Part shown: in pieces, positions 28,403 through 36,908 of the stretch
Position numbering within the stretch: position 1 is the stretch's first letter
Layout: each line of letters opens with the position of its first letter
Origin: Paracoccaceae bacterium
Lineage (GTDB): Bacteria; Pseudomonadota; Alphaproteobacteria; Rhodobacterales; Rhodobacteraceae
NCBI GenBank assembly: GCA_027489375.1
Contig: JAIXZW010000003.1
Coordinates: forward strand, 62,001 to 126,000
Length of the DNA stretch: 64,000 nt
Direction of reading: 5' to 3'
Program-made: the position numbers and the translations under genes
Notes under the pieces: model-generated
What the model saw: only the letters and a program-made list of their open reading frames with translations
What the model was told of the DNA's origin: nothing
The model's database searches: none

Positions 28403-28992
28403 CGCCGGCGCAGATAGACGTAATAGGCGCCGGAGCCGCCGTGTTTGAGGTGCGCTTCGGCCACTTGCAGCACGGCGGGGCCGAGGGGTGGCATGCGCAG
28501 CCATTGCGGAACCTGATGCCGGAGTGCGCCCATGCGCTGCGGGATGGGGCCGAAATCTTCGCGCCGCTTCCCCTTGCCCGTGATGACGAGGACGAGCCGG
28601 AGGCCATCGCCCTGCGCGTTCAGGATAAAGCGGATCAGTTCGGGGTGGGCTTCGGCCAGCGTCATGCCATGCAGGTCGATGCGCGCTTCGGGGGCGAGTT
28701 TGCCGCGAGTCATCTTGCCGAAGGCCTTGGCGTCCATTTGCAGCGGTGCCTGGGTCAGGCTTTCGGCGATGGACGGGGCAAGGGAATGGCCGGAGCGGGG
28801 CTTTGCCTTTTCGCCAAGGCGGAAGGGTTCGAACATCGGGGTGTGATGTTTCGGCGGCTCGGGCGGGGTGGTCACGGCGGCGGGGGTTTCGATGCGGCGC
28901 TGGAGGGATTGCGCGTGCATCGGCTTGGCCGTGCGGGCGACGGCGTGCCAAAGCTCTTCTTCCTCGGGGCGGAGAGTGCGGCGGCGGGCCAT
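28399..28992 (-). CDS. Smr domain protein
   Basis: 197 residues. The N-terminal half is charged and Pro-rich; the C-terminal Smr domain (about 95-195) holds the family motifs DLHGMTLAEAH and VITGKGKRRE and ends GGSGAYYVYLRR. Stand-alone Smr proteins have nuclease activity on nicked or branched DNA or on RNA in studied cases (family knowledge). It is last in the leftward run timA-mltA-smr and starts two bases after mltA. Confidence 0.9.
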   Translation of the reverse strand: MARRRTLRPEEEELWHAVARTAKPMHAQSLQRRIETPAAVTTPPEPPKHHTPMFEPFRLGEKAKPRSGHSLAPSIAESLTQAPLQMDAKAFGKMTRGKLAPEARIDLHGMTLAEAHPELIRFILNAQGDGLRLVLVITGKGKRREDFGPIPQRMGALRHQVPQWLRMPPLGPAVLQVAEAHLKHGGSGAYYVYLRRR

Positions 28993-28994
28993 GA

Positions 28995-30005
28995 TTACAG
29001 ACCGTCGACCATCGCATAGGCGCGGTCGATGGGAAGAAGGACGACCATGCGGCCGCCATCCTTGACCGTTCCGGCAGCGTCGCCCGCGGCGGGGCCGGTG
29101 CCGTAGTAGATGTCGGCCCGCTGCGCGCCTTTGATCGCGCCGCCGGTATCCTGCGCGACCATGAGGCGGGTCATGGGATCGGTCCCGTCCTTTTCGATCC
29201 AGACGGGCGCGCCGAGGGGCGTGAAGGCCGGATCGACGGCAAGGCTGCGGAGGGGCGTGATGGAACGGGTCATCGCGCCGATTGGCCCGACTTCGGGGGC
29301 AAGGTCAAGCTTGCGGAAGAAGACGTAGGAGGGATTGATCGACAGAAGGTCGGACGCCCCCGCGCGGACGTAGCGGGCGATTTCCTGCGCGGAGACCTGA
29401 TCGAGGCTGTGGGTGCCGCGGCGGACCATCTCTTGCCCGACGGAGCGGTATTCGAAACCGTTGCGGCCCGCATAGCCGAGGCGGAGCACATTGCCATCGG
29501 GCATCCTGATGCGGCCCGAACCCTGCACCTGAAGGAAGTAGACGTCGACCGGATCGTCAAGCCACGCGATTTCAAGGCCGCGACCGCGCAGCGCGCCGCC
29601 TTCGATTGTCGAGCGGCTGAGGAATTGTTCGCCGTCGCGCAGTTCGGGCGGGCGGGCGTAGAGCGGATAGGCGAAGCGCGGGGTGCGGGTGTAAGAGCCG
29701 TCGAATTCGGGTTCGTAATAGCCGGTGAACAGGGCAGGGGTATCGCCGATCACGACGGGGCGGAAGAAGAGTTCGAAGAATTGGCGGGCCGTCTGGTCGC
29801 TGGCCGAAGCATCGGGGGCGAGGTTGCACAAAGGGCGCCATTCGGCGCCCTCGATCAGATCGCAGGTTTGCAGGAAGGTTTGCAGCGCGGCGCGGTGGTC
29901 ATCGGTCTGCCATCCCGCCAGATCGCCGAAGGCGAGGATTTCGGCCCGAACAGGCGCGCCGGTCATGGCGACCGCGAGAGCAATCGCTGCAAGCGCCGCA
30001 CGCAT
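28995..30005 (-). CDS. mltA: Membrane-bound lytic murein transglycosylase A (MltA family)
   Basis: 336 residues. A signal peptide of about 21 residues ends PVRA; there is no lipobox Cys, unlike E. coli MltA, so a soluble periplasmic form is likely. The MltA barrel is marked by FTGYYEPEFDGS, GRGLEIAWLDDPVDVYFLQVQGSGR and YAGRNGFEYRSVG. The 3D domain at the C-terminus holds the catalytic Asp region RLMVAQDTGGAIKGAQRADIY. It cleaves peptidoglycan glycan strands to 1,6-anhydro ends. The start overlaps the timA stop by one base. Confidence 0.95.
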   Translation of the reverse strand: MRAALAAIALAVAMTGAPVRAEILAFGDLAGWQTDDHRAALQTFLQTCDLIEGAEWRPLCNLAPDASASDQTARQFFELFFRPVVIGDTPALFTGYYEPEFDGSYTRTPRFAYPLYARPPELRDGEQFLSRSTIEGGALRGRGLEIAWLDDPVDVYFLQVQGSGRIRMPDGNVLRLGYAGRNGFEYRSVGQEMVRRGTHSLDQVSAQEIARYVRAGASDLLSINPSYVFFRKLDLAPEVGPIGAMTRSITPLRSLAVDPAFTPLGAPVWIEKDGTDPMTRLMVAQDTGGAIKGAQRADIYYGTGPAAGDAAGTVKDGGRMVVLLPIDRAYAMVDGL

Positions 30006-30661
30006 CAGTCCCCTGTCGCCACAAGCTGCCAGTTCGGATCGCTTGACCCCATCTTGCGGGCAAAGGTCCAGACGTCGCGCTGGCGCTTTATTTCGGTCGG
30101 CTTGCCCTCGACGATGTCGCCCGCTGCGTTCTTTACCACGGTGGTGATTTCGCCGACGAAGCGGACGGCAATCTCGGCCTCGCGCGTGGCGGGGTCGAAG
30201 GTGGCCTCATGCAGGGCGAGTTCGCGCATGCCGACGAATTTCGAGTCGATGATCAGCCCCTGTTCACGCCGCGCTTCGATGGCTTCCGCGAAGCTGTGTT
30301 CCACATCGGCGCCGATGAAGGGACGGATGCTGTCGAGGTCGCCACGGTCGAAAGCCATGAGGATCATCTCGTAAGCACTGCGTGCGCCGGAAAGGAAGGT
30401 GTTGACCGAAAAGGACGGTTCGACACCCTTCATCGCGGCCAGCGCGACGGCGGAGGGGCTGCCTTCGGCCACGTGGTCGGTGATGTCGCGGTCGGGTCCG
30501 CCTTCGATCACCTCGAAGTCGCGGCGAGGGCGGGGGGCGGGGTCGAGCGGGACGGGGGGCTTTTCAAACCCCTCGCGCGAGCCGAGGACGGCGCGCAGCT
30601 TGATGATCAGGAAAACGGCGATCCCGGCCAGAACAAGTAGCTGGATCAGCGAGTTATTCAT
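30005..30661 (-). CDS. Tim44-domain protein TimA
   Basis: 218 residues. An N-terminal membrane helix (about 4-22) is followed by a charged linker, then a Tim44/MRPL45-like domain (about 85-215) with SFSVNTFLSGARSAYEMIL and ARKMGSSDPNWQLVAT. Bacterial TimA proteins are inner-membrane relatives of the mitochondrial import subunit Tim44; their function in bacteria is unclear. ATG at 30661 with GAGGT upstream is favoured over an earlier in-frame start. Divergent from fxsA and secB, the usual alphaproteobacterial arrangement. Confidence 0.88.
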   Translation of the reverse strand: MNNSLIQLLVLAGIAVFLIIKLRAVLGSREGFEKPPVPLDPAPRPRRDFEVIEGGPDRDITDHVAEGSPSAVALAAMKGVEPSFSVNTFLSGARSAYEMILMAFDRGDLDSIRPFIGADVEHSFAEAIEARREQGLIIDSKFVGMRELALHEATFDPATREAEIAVRFVGEITTVVKNAAGDIVEGKPTEIKRQRDVWTFARKMGSSDPNWQLVATGD

Positions 30662-30799
30662 AAGAAACCTCGGACGTGCGATGCCCGTCATGGGCAGGGC
30701 GTGGGGGTTGGTAACTTCGGTATCGACATCTTATGTAGGGGGGAGGGCTGGCCATGTCTATGGCGCGGCCTGCTGAAATGGCCGTGAGGAGCCGTGGGG

Positions 30800-31264
30800 A
30801 TGCCCATTTTCGTGCTGATATTGCTGTGGCCGCTGGTGGAGATTGCTCTTTTCGTCACATTGGGCGGTGCGCTGGGGCTGGGACTGACGCTTCTGGTCGT
30901 GCTGGGAACGGGTGCGCTTGGCATTGCGATCCTGCGCGGGCAGGGGCTGCGGTCGGCAGGACGCCTGCGCGAGCGGATGGCGGGCTTTCGTGACCCGCTG
31001 GCGGTGGCGGGGTCGGATGCTCTGCGCATGCTGGCGGCGCTGCTGCTGATCCTTCCGGGGTTTCTGACCGATGCGCTTGGCCTGTTGCTGCTGGTGCCGC
31101 TGGTGAGGGAGATCATCATCGCCGCATTGGCGCGGCGGTTCGGGGTGGCGTCGATGCAGTCCGATCAACCGGTCCGGCGCAGCGATGGCATCATCATTGA
31201 TGGCGAATTCACCGAAATCGACCAGAGTTTGCCGAGGAAACCTTCGGGCTGGACGCAGCATTGA
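30800..31264 (+). CDS. fxsA: FxsA family membrane protein
   Basis: 154 residues with three or four hydrophobic segments. The start PIFVLILLWPLVEIALFVTL, the GLGLTLLVVLGTGALGIAIL helix and ILPGFLTDALGLLLLVP are characteristic of FxsA, known in E. coli for relieving phage T7 exclusion by the F plasmid when overproduced; its native role is unknown. AGGAG eight bases before the ATG at 30800 favours it over the GTG six bases upstream. The C-terminal tail is soluble and acidic. Confidence 0.9.
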   Translation: MPIFVLILLWPLVEIALFVTLGGALGLGLTLLVVLGTGALGIAILRGQGLRSAGRLRERMAGFRDPLAVAGSDALRMLAALLLILPGFLTDALGLLLLVPLVREIIIAALARRFGVASMQSDQPVRRSDGIIIDGEFTEIDQSLPRKPSGWTQH

Positions 31265-31323
31265 GGTGGGGCGGGCGGTCTGATAGGAACGCCGCAACGG
31301 TTTTGTCGACAGGGAGTGAAGCG

Positions 31324-31827
31324 ATGGCCGAAGAAAACACGGGCGCCAACGGTGCCGCAGATCAAGCCGCCGCGCCGCAGCTTCGGATGCAGGTTCTGGC
31401 ACAGTTCGTGCGCGATATGTCCTTTGAGAACATGGTTGCCCGCAAAGGCATTTCGGGCAGCGATGTGCAGCCCGACATTCAGGTGGGCGTGAGCCTCGAT
31501 GCGCGCAAGCGGGCGGTGGAAAACCAGTATGACGTGATTTCGAAATACAAGGTCACGTCGAAGAACAAGACGAACGGGGAGTCGCTTTTCATCCTCGAAG
31601 TCGAATATGGCGGGATCTTCCATGTGGAAGGTGTGCCGGAAGACCAGTTGCACCCCTTTCTTCTGATCGAATGCCCGCGTTTGCTGTTCCCCTTTGTCCG
31701 CCGGATCATTTCGGACGTGACGCGGGATGGTGGCTTCCCGCCGCTGAACATCGACACGGTCGATTTCCTTGCACTGTACCGGCAGGAATTGCAGCGTCGC
31801 GTTCAGTCGCAAGCGGCGGCGAACTGA
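31324..31827 (+). CDS. secB: Protein-export chaperone SecB
   Basis: 167 residues, normal length. The tetrameric cytoplasmic chaperone keeps preproteins unfolded and hands them to SecA. Family segments are QLRMQVLAQFVRDMSFEN near residue 20, PDIQVGVSLDARK, EYGGIFHVEGVPEDQLHPF and RIISDVTRDGGFPPL. ATG at 31324 follows GGGAGTG. secB beside dnaQ near the origin is conserved in Alphaproteobacteria. Confidence 0.98.
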   Translation: MAEENTGANGAADQAAAPQLRMQVLAQFVRDMSFENMVARKGISGSDVQPDIQVGVSLDARKRAVENQYDVISKYKVTSKNKTNGESLFILEVEYGGIFHVEGVPEDQLHPFLLIECPRLLFPFVRRIISDVTRDGGFPPLNIDTVDFLALYRQELQRRVQSQAAAN

Positions 31828-31873
31828 AGCGATAGAGCGCGGACGGAACGGGCGGGGCTTTCCCCGCCCTTTT

Positions 31874-32575
31874 TCATTGGCGTTTGAGCCAGAGCGCCGC
31901 ATCGCCCAGCTTGCCCACAAAGGCGGCGTGGGCGGCGGCTTCCGCTTCGGTCAGGCGCGGGGGCAACGGTTCGGGGCGCGGGCGGGGGCGCCAGTCGCCG
32001 ATGTTTTGCGCGGCGTTGCCGTTGTTAGACGTGGTGGAGACGGAGCCAAGCGCGAAGTCGGGTTGGCGGCCACCGACGAGTTCGAGATACACTTCGGCCA
32101 AAATCTCGGAGTCGAGCAACGCGCCGTGCTTTTCGCGGGCGGAGTTGTCGACGCCGAAGCGGCGGCAGAGCGCGTCGAGCGAGGCAGGTGCGCCCGGAAA
32201 CTTGCTGCGGGCGATCATCAGCGTGTCGATGGCGCGGTCATTCGGGAGGGTGGGAAAGCCGGCCGAGCCGAGTTCGGCGTTGAGGAATTTCATGTCGAAA
32301 GCGGCGTTGTGGATCACCAGTTTCGCATCGCCGATGAAATCGAGGAAGGCTTGGCCGATTTCCCTGAATTCGGGTTTGTCGCGCAGGAATTCGTCGCCTA
32401 GCCCATGCACCTCGAACGCGGCGGTGGGCATTTCGCGCCTCGGGTTGATGTATTGGTGGTAGGTGCGGCCCGTGGGCAGGTGGTTGAACAGTTCCACCGC
32501 GCCGATTTCGACGATGCGGTGGCCTTCGGAAGGTTCGAAACCCGTGGTTTCGGTGTCGAGGACGATTTCACGCAT
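31874..32575 (-). CDS. dnaQ: DNA polymerase III epsilon subunit (proofreading exonuclease)
   Basis: 233 residues. DEDDh exonuclease: Exo I EIVLDTETTGFEP at the N-terminus, Exo II LVIHNAAFDMKFLNAEL near residue 105, and Exo III with KHGALLDSEILAEVYLEL near 170. The C-terminal tail should bind the polymerase alpha subunit. It overlaps coaE by eight bases and closes the leftward maf-aroE-coaE-dnaQ operon that begins at the origin. Confidence 0.97.
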   Translation of the reverse strand: MREIVLDTETTGFEPSEGHRIVEIGAVELFNHLPTGRTYHQYINPRREMPTAAFEVHGLGDEFLRDKPEFREIGQAFLDFIGDAKLVIHNAAFDMKFLNAELGSAGFPTLPNDRAIDTLMIARSKFPGAPASLDALCRRFGVDNSAREKHGALLDSEILAEVYLELVGGRQPDFALGSVSTTSNNGNAAQNIGDWRPRPRPEPLPPRLTEAEAAAHAAFVGKLGDAALWLKRQ

Positions 32576-33158
32576 GGGGAGCCGTTCGGATGAAGTCGAT
32601 CAGGGCATGGACGAAAGCGCGGGTGCTGTCGAGCGAAAGGGTTTCGACGACATGCGTGGCGCGGCGTCGTTTTTCGGCGTCGGGCATCTGGCGGGCGTGG
32701 ATCAGGTCGAATTGCGCGGGCGTCATGCCCGGGCGGGCGAGGACGCGGGCGCGTTGCAGGGCGGGGGGCGCGGTGACGAGGAGGGTGGCGTCAAACTCGC
32801 CCTCGGACCCTTTTTCGAAGAGGAGGGGGATGTCGAGGACGACGAGGTCGGCGGTGGTTTCGGCAAGGAAGGCGGCGCGGTCGGCAGCGACGAGGGGGTG
32901 GACGATCGCCTCGATCCGGCCGAGGGCGAGGGGGTCGGCGGCGATGAGGGATTTGAGCGCGGCGCGGTCGATGCCGCCTTGGGTCAATGCGGGCGGGTGC
33001 AGGGCGGCGAGGGGGGCAACGGCGGCCCCGCCCTGCGCATAAAGGCGGTGGACGGCGGCGTCTGCATCCCAGACGGTGATGCCCGTATCGCGGAAGAATT
33101 GGGCCGTGGTGGATTTGCCCATGCCGATCGACCCTGTCAGGCCAAGGCGGAAGGTCAT
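32568..33158 (-). CDS. coaE: Dephospho-CoA kinase
   Basis: 196 residues. Adds the 3'-phosphate in the final step of coenzyme A synthesis. P-loop LTGSIGMGKSTT is at residues 5-16, then VWDADAAVHRLY, HPLVAADRAAFL and the LVVLDIPLLFEKG strand. ATG at 33158 overlaps the aroE stop by four bases, which fixes the start; a longer upstream frame is an antisense artefact. Confidence 0.97.
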   Translation of the reverse strand: MTFRLGLTGSIGMGKSTTAQFFRDTGITVWDADAAVHRLYAQGGAAVAPLAALHPPALTQGGIDRAALKSLIAADPLALGRIEAIVHPLVAADRAAFLAETTADLVVLDIPLLFEKGSEGEFDATLLVTAPPALQRARVLARPGMTPAQFDLIHARQMPDAEKRRRATHVVETLSLDSTRAFVHALIDFIRTAPHA

Positions 33159-33994
33159 GCGGTCAGCAACGCTTGGCGCGTCGCCTCGTCCACTTCGGGG
33201 CGGTGGCCGAACCAGCGTTCGAAACCGGGGGCGGCCTGATGCAAAAGCATGCCGAGACCGTCGACCACTTTGGCACCGCGGGCCTCGGCTTCGATCAGGA
33301 ACTGGGTTTTGAGCGGGGTGTAGACGAGGTCCGTCACCAGCACGCCGGAGGAGAGCGTGTCGAGCGGGAGAACGAGGTCGGGCTTGCCGGTCATGCCGAG
33401 GGCCGTGGTGTTGACCACGGTGGCGGCGCCGTCGATCATTTCGGCGGCCTGGACCCATTCGTAGACATGCACCTTGGCCCCGAAGTCGCTGCGGAGCGCG
33501 TCGGCACGGGCGCGGGTGCGGTTGGCAAGACGGATTTCGGGAACGCCCACCTCGATCAGTGCCGCGATGACGGCGCGGCTGGCACCGCCCGCACCGAAGA
33601 CGGCAGCGGGGCCGGAGGCGGGCTGCCAGTCGGGGGCGTTCTGGCGGAGGTTGGCGATGAAGCCGGAGCCGTCGGTATTGTCGGCCTGAATCTTGCCATC
33701 CTTGCGGAAAATCAAGGTGTTGGCAGCACCGATCAGCGCTGCGCGGTCGGTGATGACATCGGCGATGTTCAGGATCGCCTCTTTATGCGGGATGGTCACG
33801 TTGCAGCCGACGAAGCCCATCTTGGGCATCATCCGCAGCGCGGCGGCAAGGTCGGCTTGCGCGATGTCGAGCGGGACGTAATGCCCTTTGATCCCGTAGC
33901 GTTTCAGCCAATAGCCGTGCAGCGCCGGAGAGCGGCTGTGGGCGATGGGGGAGCCGATGACTCCGGCGAGGGGGATGCGGGGATGGTCGGTCAT
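33155..33994 (-). CDS. aroE: Shikimate dehydrogenase (NADP+)
   Basis: 279 residues. Reduces 3-dehydroshikimate to shikimate in aromatic amino-acid synthesis. Substrate-binding [17 protein letters not shown] is near residue 15, catalytic Lys in NVTIPHKEA, Asp in ADNTDGSGF, the NADP loop GAGGASRAV, and NRTRARA selecting NADP. The C-terminal [14 protein letters not shown] is typical. It lies between maf and coaE with ATGA overlaps on both sides. Confidence 0.97.
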   Translation of the reverse strand: MTDHPRIPLAGVIGSPIAHSRSPALHGYWLKRYGIKGHYVPLDIAQADLAAALRMMPKMGFVGCNVTIPHKEAILNIADVITDRAALIGAANTLIFRKDGKIQADNTDGSGFIANLRQNAPDWQPASGPAAVFGAGGASRAVIAALIEVGVPEIRLANRTRARADALRSDFGAKVHVYEWVQAAEMIDGAATVVNTTALGMTGKPDLVLPLDTLSSGVLVTDLVYTPLKTQFLIEAEARGAKVVDGLGMLLHQAAPGFERWFGHRPEVDEATRQALLTA

Positions 33995-34593
33995 GCCGCG
34001 ATGAAACCGCGTTGGGAGAGATAGTTCAAGAGCGGCAAGAGCGGCAGGCCGAGGACGGTGAAGTAATCGCCCTGAATGGTTGTGAAGAGGCGCGCGCCTT
34101 CTTCTTCCAGTTTATAGCTGCCGACGGCATGTCGGATGCTGTCCCAGTTCCGTGCGACGTAATCTGTCAGGTAGGCATCGGTGGCGTCGCGCATGGTGAG
34201 CCGCACCTCGGCCACGTGACGCCAGATCGGTTCGCCACGGTCGTAAAGGACGGCTGCGGAGAGGAGTTTGTGGGTCTGGCCGCGGAAGGATTGGAGCTGC
34301 GACAGGGCTTCGGCGGGAGTCGCGGGTTTGGACCAGACCGCGTGGCGGAAATCGAGCACCTGATCGCAGCCGAGGACGAGGGCTTCGGGGTTCTTTTCGG
34401 AAAGCTTGCGGGCCTTCATCTCGGCCAAGGTATCGGCGACGTCGCGGGGGTTGGCGGAGTCGGCTTCGAGGCTTGCGCGGATCGCCTCTTCGTCGATGCG
34501 GGCGGGCAGAGCCGTGACCGTGAGGCCCGCGTTGCGCAGGAGCGTGGCGCGGATTTCGGAGGCGGAGGCGAGGATGAGGGGGCGATCGGTCAT
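33991..34593 (-). CDS. maf: Maf-like nucleotide pyrophosphatase
   Basis: 200 residues. Maf proteins hydrolyse non-canonical or pyrimidine nucleoside triphosphates and slow septation when overproduced (family knowledge). The N-terminal [13 protein letters not shown] is the family signature; [33 protein letters not shown] and [17 protein letters not shown] follow. ATG at 34593 is chosen because the upstream frame runs into the origin region without similarity. It is the first gene left of oriC and is transcribed away from it. Confidence 0.93.
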   Translation of the reverse strand: MTDRPLILASASEIRATLLRNAGLTVTALPARIDEEAIRASLEADSANPRDVADTLAEMKARKLSEKNPEALVLGCDQVLDFRHAVWSKPATPAEALSQLQSFRGQTHKLLSAAVLYDRGEPIWRHVAEVRLTMRDATDAYLTDYVARNWDSIRHAVGSYKLEEEGARLFTTIQGDYFTVLGLPLLPLLNYLSQRGFIAA

Positions 34594-34612
34594 GCGGGCC
34601 TTGGGGCGGGTC

Positions 34613-34621
34613 TGTGGATAG
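34613..34621 (-). promoter_or_regulatory. DnaA box (distal)
   Basis: Minus-strand CTATCCACA, one mismatch from TTATCCACA. It lies about 270 bases from the main box cluster, just upstream of maf. Confidence 0.5.
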
Positions 34622-34885
34622 TCCGGTTTTGTTCTTGCTGTCCGCACGGGGGCGAAAGGCAAGGTCAGGGCGAGGAGGCGGTGCGGGGGCCGGTTTGTCA
34701 AGCCGGCCACGCGGTTTGTCCAGATGTGCATGGGGGTTCAGGCGGGCTGGGGAAAGCTGCGGCGGGGCCGGGCTGGGGATGGATGGATCGGGGATGGTTT
34801 CGGGGTGACGGTTTCGCGGCTTTCGTTCGGAAATGCTGGCTTTCAGGGGCATCGGCAAACTTGGACGAGTCGCCGGTGTTTGCGG

Positions 34886-34949
34886 TTTTCCACAGGGTTG
34901 TCCGTTGTGGATGAAAGGCGGGAGAGGATGGGTGATCCCGTTGTCCACA
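34886..34949. promoter_or_regulatory. Cluster of three DnaA boxes
   Basis: TTTTCCACA at 34886-34894 (plus), TCATCCACA at 34906-34914 (minus) and TTGTCCACA at 34941-34949 (plus), each with one mismatch to the consensus. Three sites in 64 bases beside an AT-rich tract is the usual DnaA-oriC layout. Confidence 0.7.
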
Positions 34950-34967
34950 GGGCCTACATCCACTATC

Positions 34968-35003
34968 AAGAAAGAATCTTCTTTCTTTTAGAAGAAGAGA
35001 TGA
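34968..35003. repeat. AT-rich inverted repeat, candidate DNA-unwinding element
   Basis: AAGAAAGAA (34968-34976) and TTCTTTCTT (34979-34987) form a perfect 9-bp inverted repeat around TC, followed by TTAGAAGAAGAGA. It is strikingly AT-rich against its surroundings, 19 bases past the last DnaA box. One GANTC methylation-type site (GAATC) lies at 34974-34978. Confidence 0.55.
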
Positions 35004-35022
35004 AAGAGGCGTGAGGCGCGAA

Positions 35023-35475
35023 ATGGTATGCGATTTTCTGGCCGAATGGTATGCTTGGACCAAGGCGCTTCACGTGGTTTCGGTCATCGCCTGGATGGCG
35101 GGGCTGTTCTATCTGCCGCGGCTTTTCGTCTATCACGTGGAAGAGGTCGAAGCGGGCAGCAAGACCGATGCGATGTTCCAGACGATGGAACGGCGCTTGC
35201 TGCGGGCGATCATGAATCCGGCGATGATCGGGGTCTGGGTTTTTGGTCTGGCGCTGGTGTTCACGCCGGGGATCGTGAGCTGGGATCAGGTCTGGCCCTG
35301 GACCAAGGCGACGGCGGTGCTGGGGATGACGTGGTTCCACCATTGGCTGGGGTGGCGGCGCAAGGATTTCATGGCCGGTTCGAACCGCCTGACGGGCCGC
35401 GATTACCGGATGATGAACGAGGTGCCGACGCTTCTGATGATCGTCATCGTCTTTTCGGTGATCGTGAAGTTCTGA
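35023..35475 (+). CDS. hemJ: Protoporphyrinogen IX oxidase HemJ
   Basis: 150 residues, integral membrane. The N-terminal AWTKALHVVSVIAWMAGLFYLPRLFVYH carries the conserved His and Arg expected of HemJ; three further hydrophobic segments follow, with TWFHHWLGWRRKDF and RMMNEVPTLLMI. HemJ oxidises protoporphyrinogen IX to protoporphyrin IX and is the common form in Alphaproteobacteria. ATG at 35023 is favoured by GAGG six bases upstream; a GTG at 35011 is poorly spaced. hemE, which often accompanies it at the origin, is absent here. Confidence 0.92.
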   Translation: MVCDFLAEWYAWTKALHVVSVIAWMAGLFYLPRLFVYHVEEVEAGSKTDAMFQTMERRLLRAIMNPAMIGVWVFGLALVFTPGIVSWDQVWPWTKATAVLGMTWFHHWLGWRRKDFMAGSNRLTGRDYRMMNEVPTLLMIVIVFSVIVKF

Positions 35476-35494
35476 GCGCCGATGCGGGCGCAGA

Positions 35495-35523
35495 TTGACT
35501 TTGCGCTGCCCTTTGCCTATGTG
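35495..35523 (+). promoter_or_regulatory. Sigma70-like promoter for rho
   Basis: TTGACT (35495-35500), 17-base spacer, TATGTG (35518-35523). Transcription would leave a leader of about 78 bases before the rho ATG, with GC-rich self-complementary segments (GGCCG ... CGGCC). Rho is often autoregulated through its leader; that is family knowledge, not shown here. Confidence 0.5.
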
Positions 35524-35607
35524 CGGCTTTGCAGGGCCGTCCGGCCCAAGGCATTTCCCGTTTCCAGCCTGACTGCCAGCCCCGTGGGGCGGCCATAGGA
35601 CTTGCGC

Positions 35608-36885
35608 ATGACCGAGACCATCGAACGTTTGAATCTTTCCGACCTCAAGGCCAAGACGCCTGCCGATCTTTTGGCGATGGCCGAGGAATGGGAGATCGAG
35701 AACGCGCCGTCCATGCGCAAGGGCGAGATGATGTTCCAGATCCTCAAGGAACATGCCGAAGAAGGGTTCGAGATCGGCGGCGACGGGGTTCTTGAGGTTT
35801 TGCAGGACGGGTTCGGGTTCCTGCGTTCGCCCGAGGCGAACTATCTGCCGGGTCCGGATGATATCTATGTCAGCCCCGAGATGATCCGGCAGTTCAGCCT
35901 GCGGACCGGCGACACCATCGAGGGGGTCATTCAGGCCCCGCGTGAGACGGAGCGGTATTTCAGCCTTGTGAAGGCGACGAAGATCAACTTCGACGATCCC
36001 GAAAAGGCGCGGCACAAGGTGCATTTCGACAACCTGACGCCGCTTTACCCCGACGAGCGGCTGAAGATGGAGATCGAGGATCCGACGATCAAGGATCGCT
36101 CGGCGCGGATCATCGACCTTGTCTGCCCCATCGGCAAAGGCCAGCGTGCTTTGATCGTGGCCCCGCCGCGGACGGGTAAGACGGTTCTGTTGCAGAACAT
36201 CGCGCATTCGGTGGCGACCAATCATCCTGAATGCTACCTCATCGTGCTTCTGATCGACGAACGGCCCGAGGAAGTGACGGACATGCAACGATCGGTGCGG
36301 GGGGAGGTTGTTTCCTCGACCTTCGACGAACCGGCGACGCGGCACGTGGCGGTTGCGGAAATGGTGATCGAAAAGGCCAAGCGGCTGGTCGAGCACAAGC
36401 GGGACGTTGTCATCCTGCTCGATTCGATCACGCGTCTGGGTCGGGCGTTCAACACGGTGGTGCCGTCGTCGGGCAAGGTTCTGACCGGTGGTGTGGATGC
36501 GAACGCCTTGCAACGGCCCAAGCGGTTCTTCGGTGCGGCGCGTAACATCGAAGAGGGCGGGTCGCTGACCATCATCGCCACGGCGCTGATCGATACCGGC
36601 AGCCGGATGGACGAGGTGATCTTTGAAGAATTCAAGGGCACGGGGAACAGCGAGATCGTGCTGGACCGCAAGGTTGCGGACAAGCGCGTCTTCCCCGCCA
36701 TCGACATCCTCAAATCCGGCACGCGGAAGGAAGATCTGCTCGTCGACAAGGTCGATCTGCAGAAGACCTATGTGCTTCGCCGTATCCTCAACCCGATGGG
36801 AACGACGGATGCGATCGAATTCCTGCTTGGCAAGCTGAAGCAGACCAAGACGAACGGCGAATTCTTCGATTCGATGAATAGCTAA
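35608..36885 (+). CDS. rho: Transcription termination factor Rho
   Basis: 425 residues. An N-terminal helical domain and an OSB-fold RNA-binding domain ([18 protein letters not shown], near residue 62) precede the hexameric ATPase with Walker [17 protein letters not shown] near 190, [14 protein letters not shown], the Q-loop region around [11 protein letters not shown], and the R-loop [24 protein letters not shown] at 35608 with AGGA upstream. In relatives it is an RNA helicase that ends transcription. It heads the origin-right operon into mnmE after 23 bases. Confidence 0.99.
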   Translation: MTETIERLNLSDLKAKTPADLLAMAEEWEIENAPSMRKGEMMFQILKEHAEEGFEIGGDGVLEVLQDGFGFLRSPEANYLPGPDDIYVSPEMIRQFSLRTGDTIEGVIQAPRETERYFSLVKATKINFDDPEKARHKVHFDNLTPLYPDERLKMEIEDPTIKDRSARIIDLVCPIGKGQRALIVAPPRTGKTVLLQNIAHSVATNHPECYLIVLLIDERPEEVTDMQRSVRGEVVSSTFDEPATRHVAVAEMVIEKAKRLVEHKRDVVILLDSITRLGRAFNTVVPSSGKVLTGGVDANALQRPKRFFGAARNIEEGGSLTIIATALIDTGSRMDEVIFEEFKGTGNSEIVLDRKVADKRVFPAIDILKSGTRKEDLLVDKVDLQKTYVLRRILNPMGTTDAIEFLLGKLKQTKTNGEFFDSMNS

Positions 36886-36908
36886 GGCTTTTCAGAGGGT
36901 TAGACGAA

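Larger units (their letters stand above)
34594..35022. other. Probable chromosomal replication origin (oriC)
   Basis: 429 bases without a gene between divergent maf and hemJ. It has four 8-of-9 matches to the DnaA box TTATCCACA: 34613-34621 (minus), 34886-34894 (plus, TTTTCCACA), 34906-34914 (minus) and 34941-34949 (plus, TTGTCCACA). A looser match lies at 34716-34724. An AT-rich, purine/pyrimidine-skewed stretch at 34960-35003 could be the unwinding element. The flanking order (secB, dnaQ, coaE, aroE, maf on one side; hemJ, rho, mnmE, mnmG, rsmG, parAB on the other) is that of alphaproteobacterial origins, and genes point outward on both sides. Confidence 0.8.

Noticed and set aside
35066-35081. 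Another parS inside hemJ (TTCACGTG core)
   Set aside because: Only the 8-base core matches; the outer arm on one side is wrong (GTTTCG).
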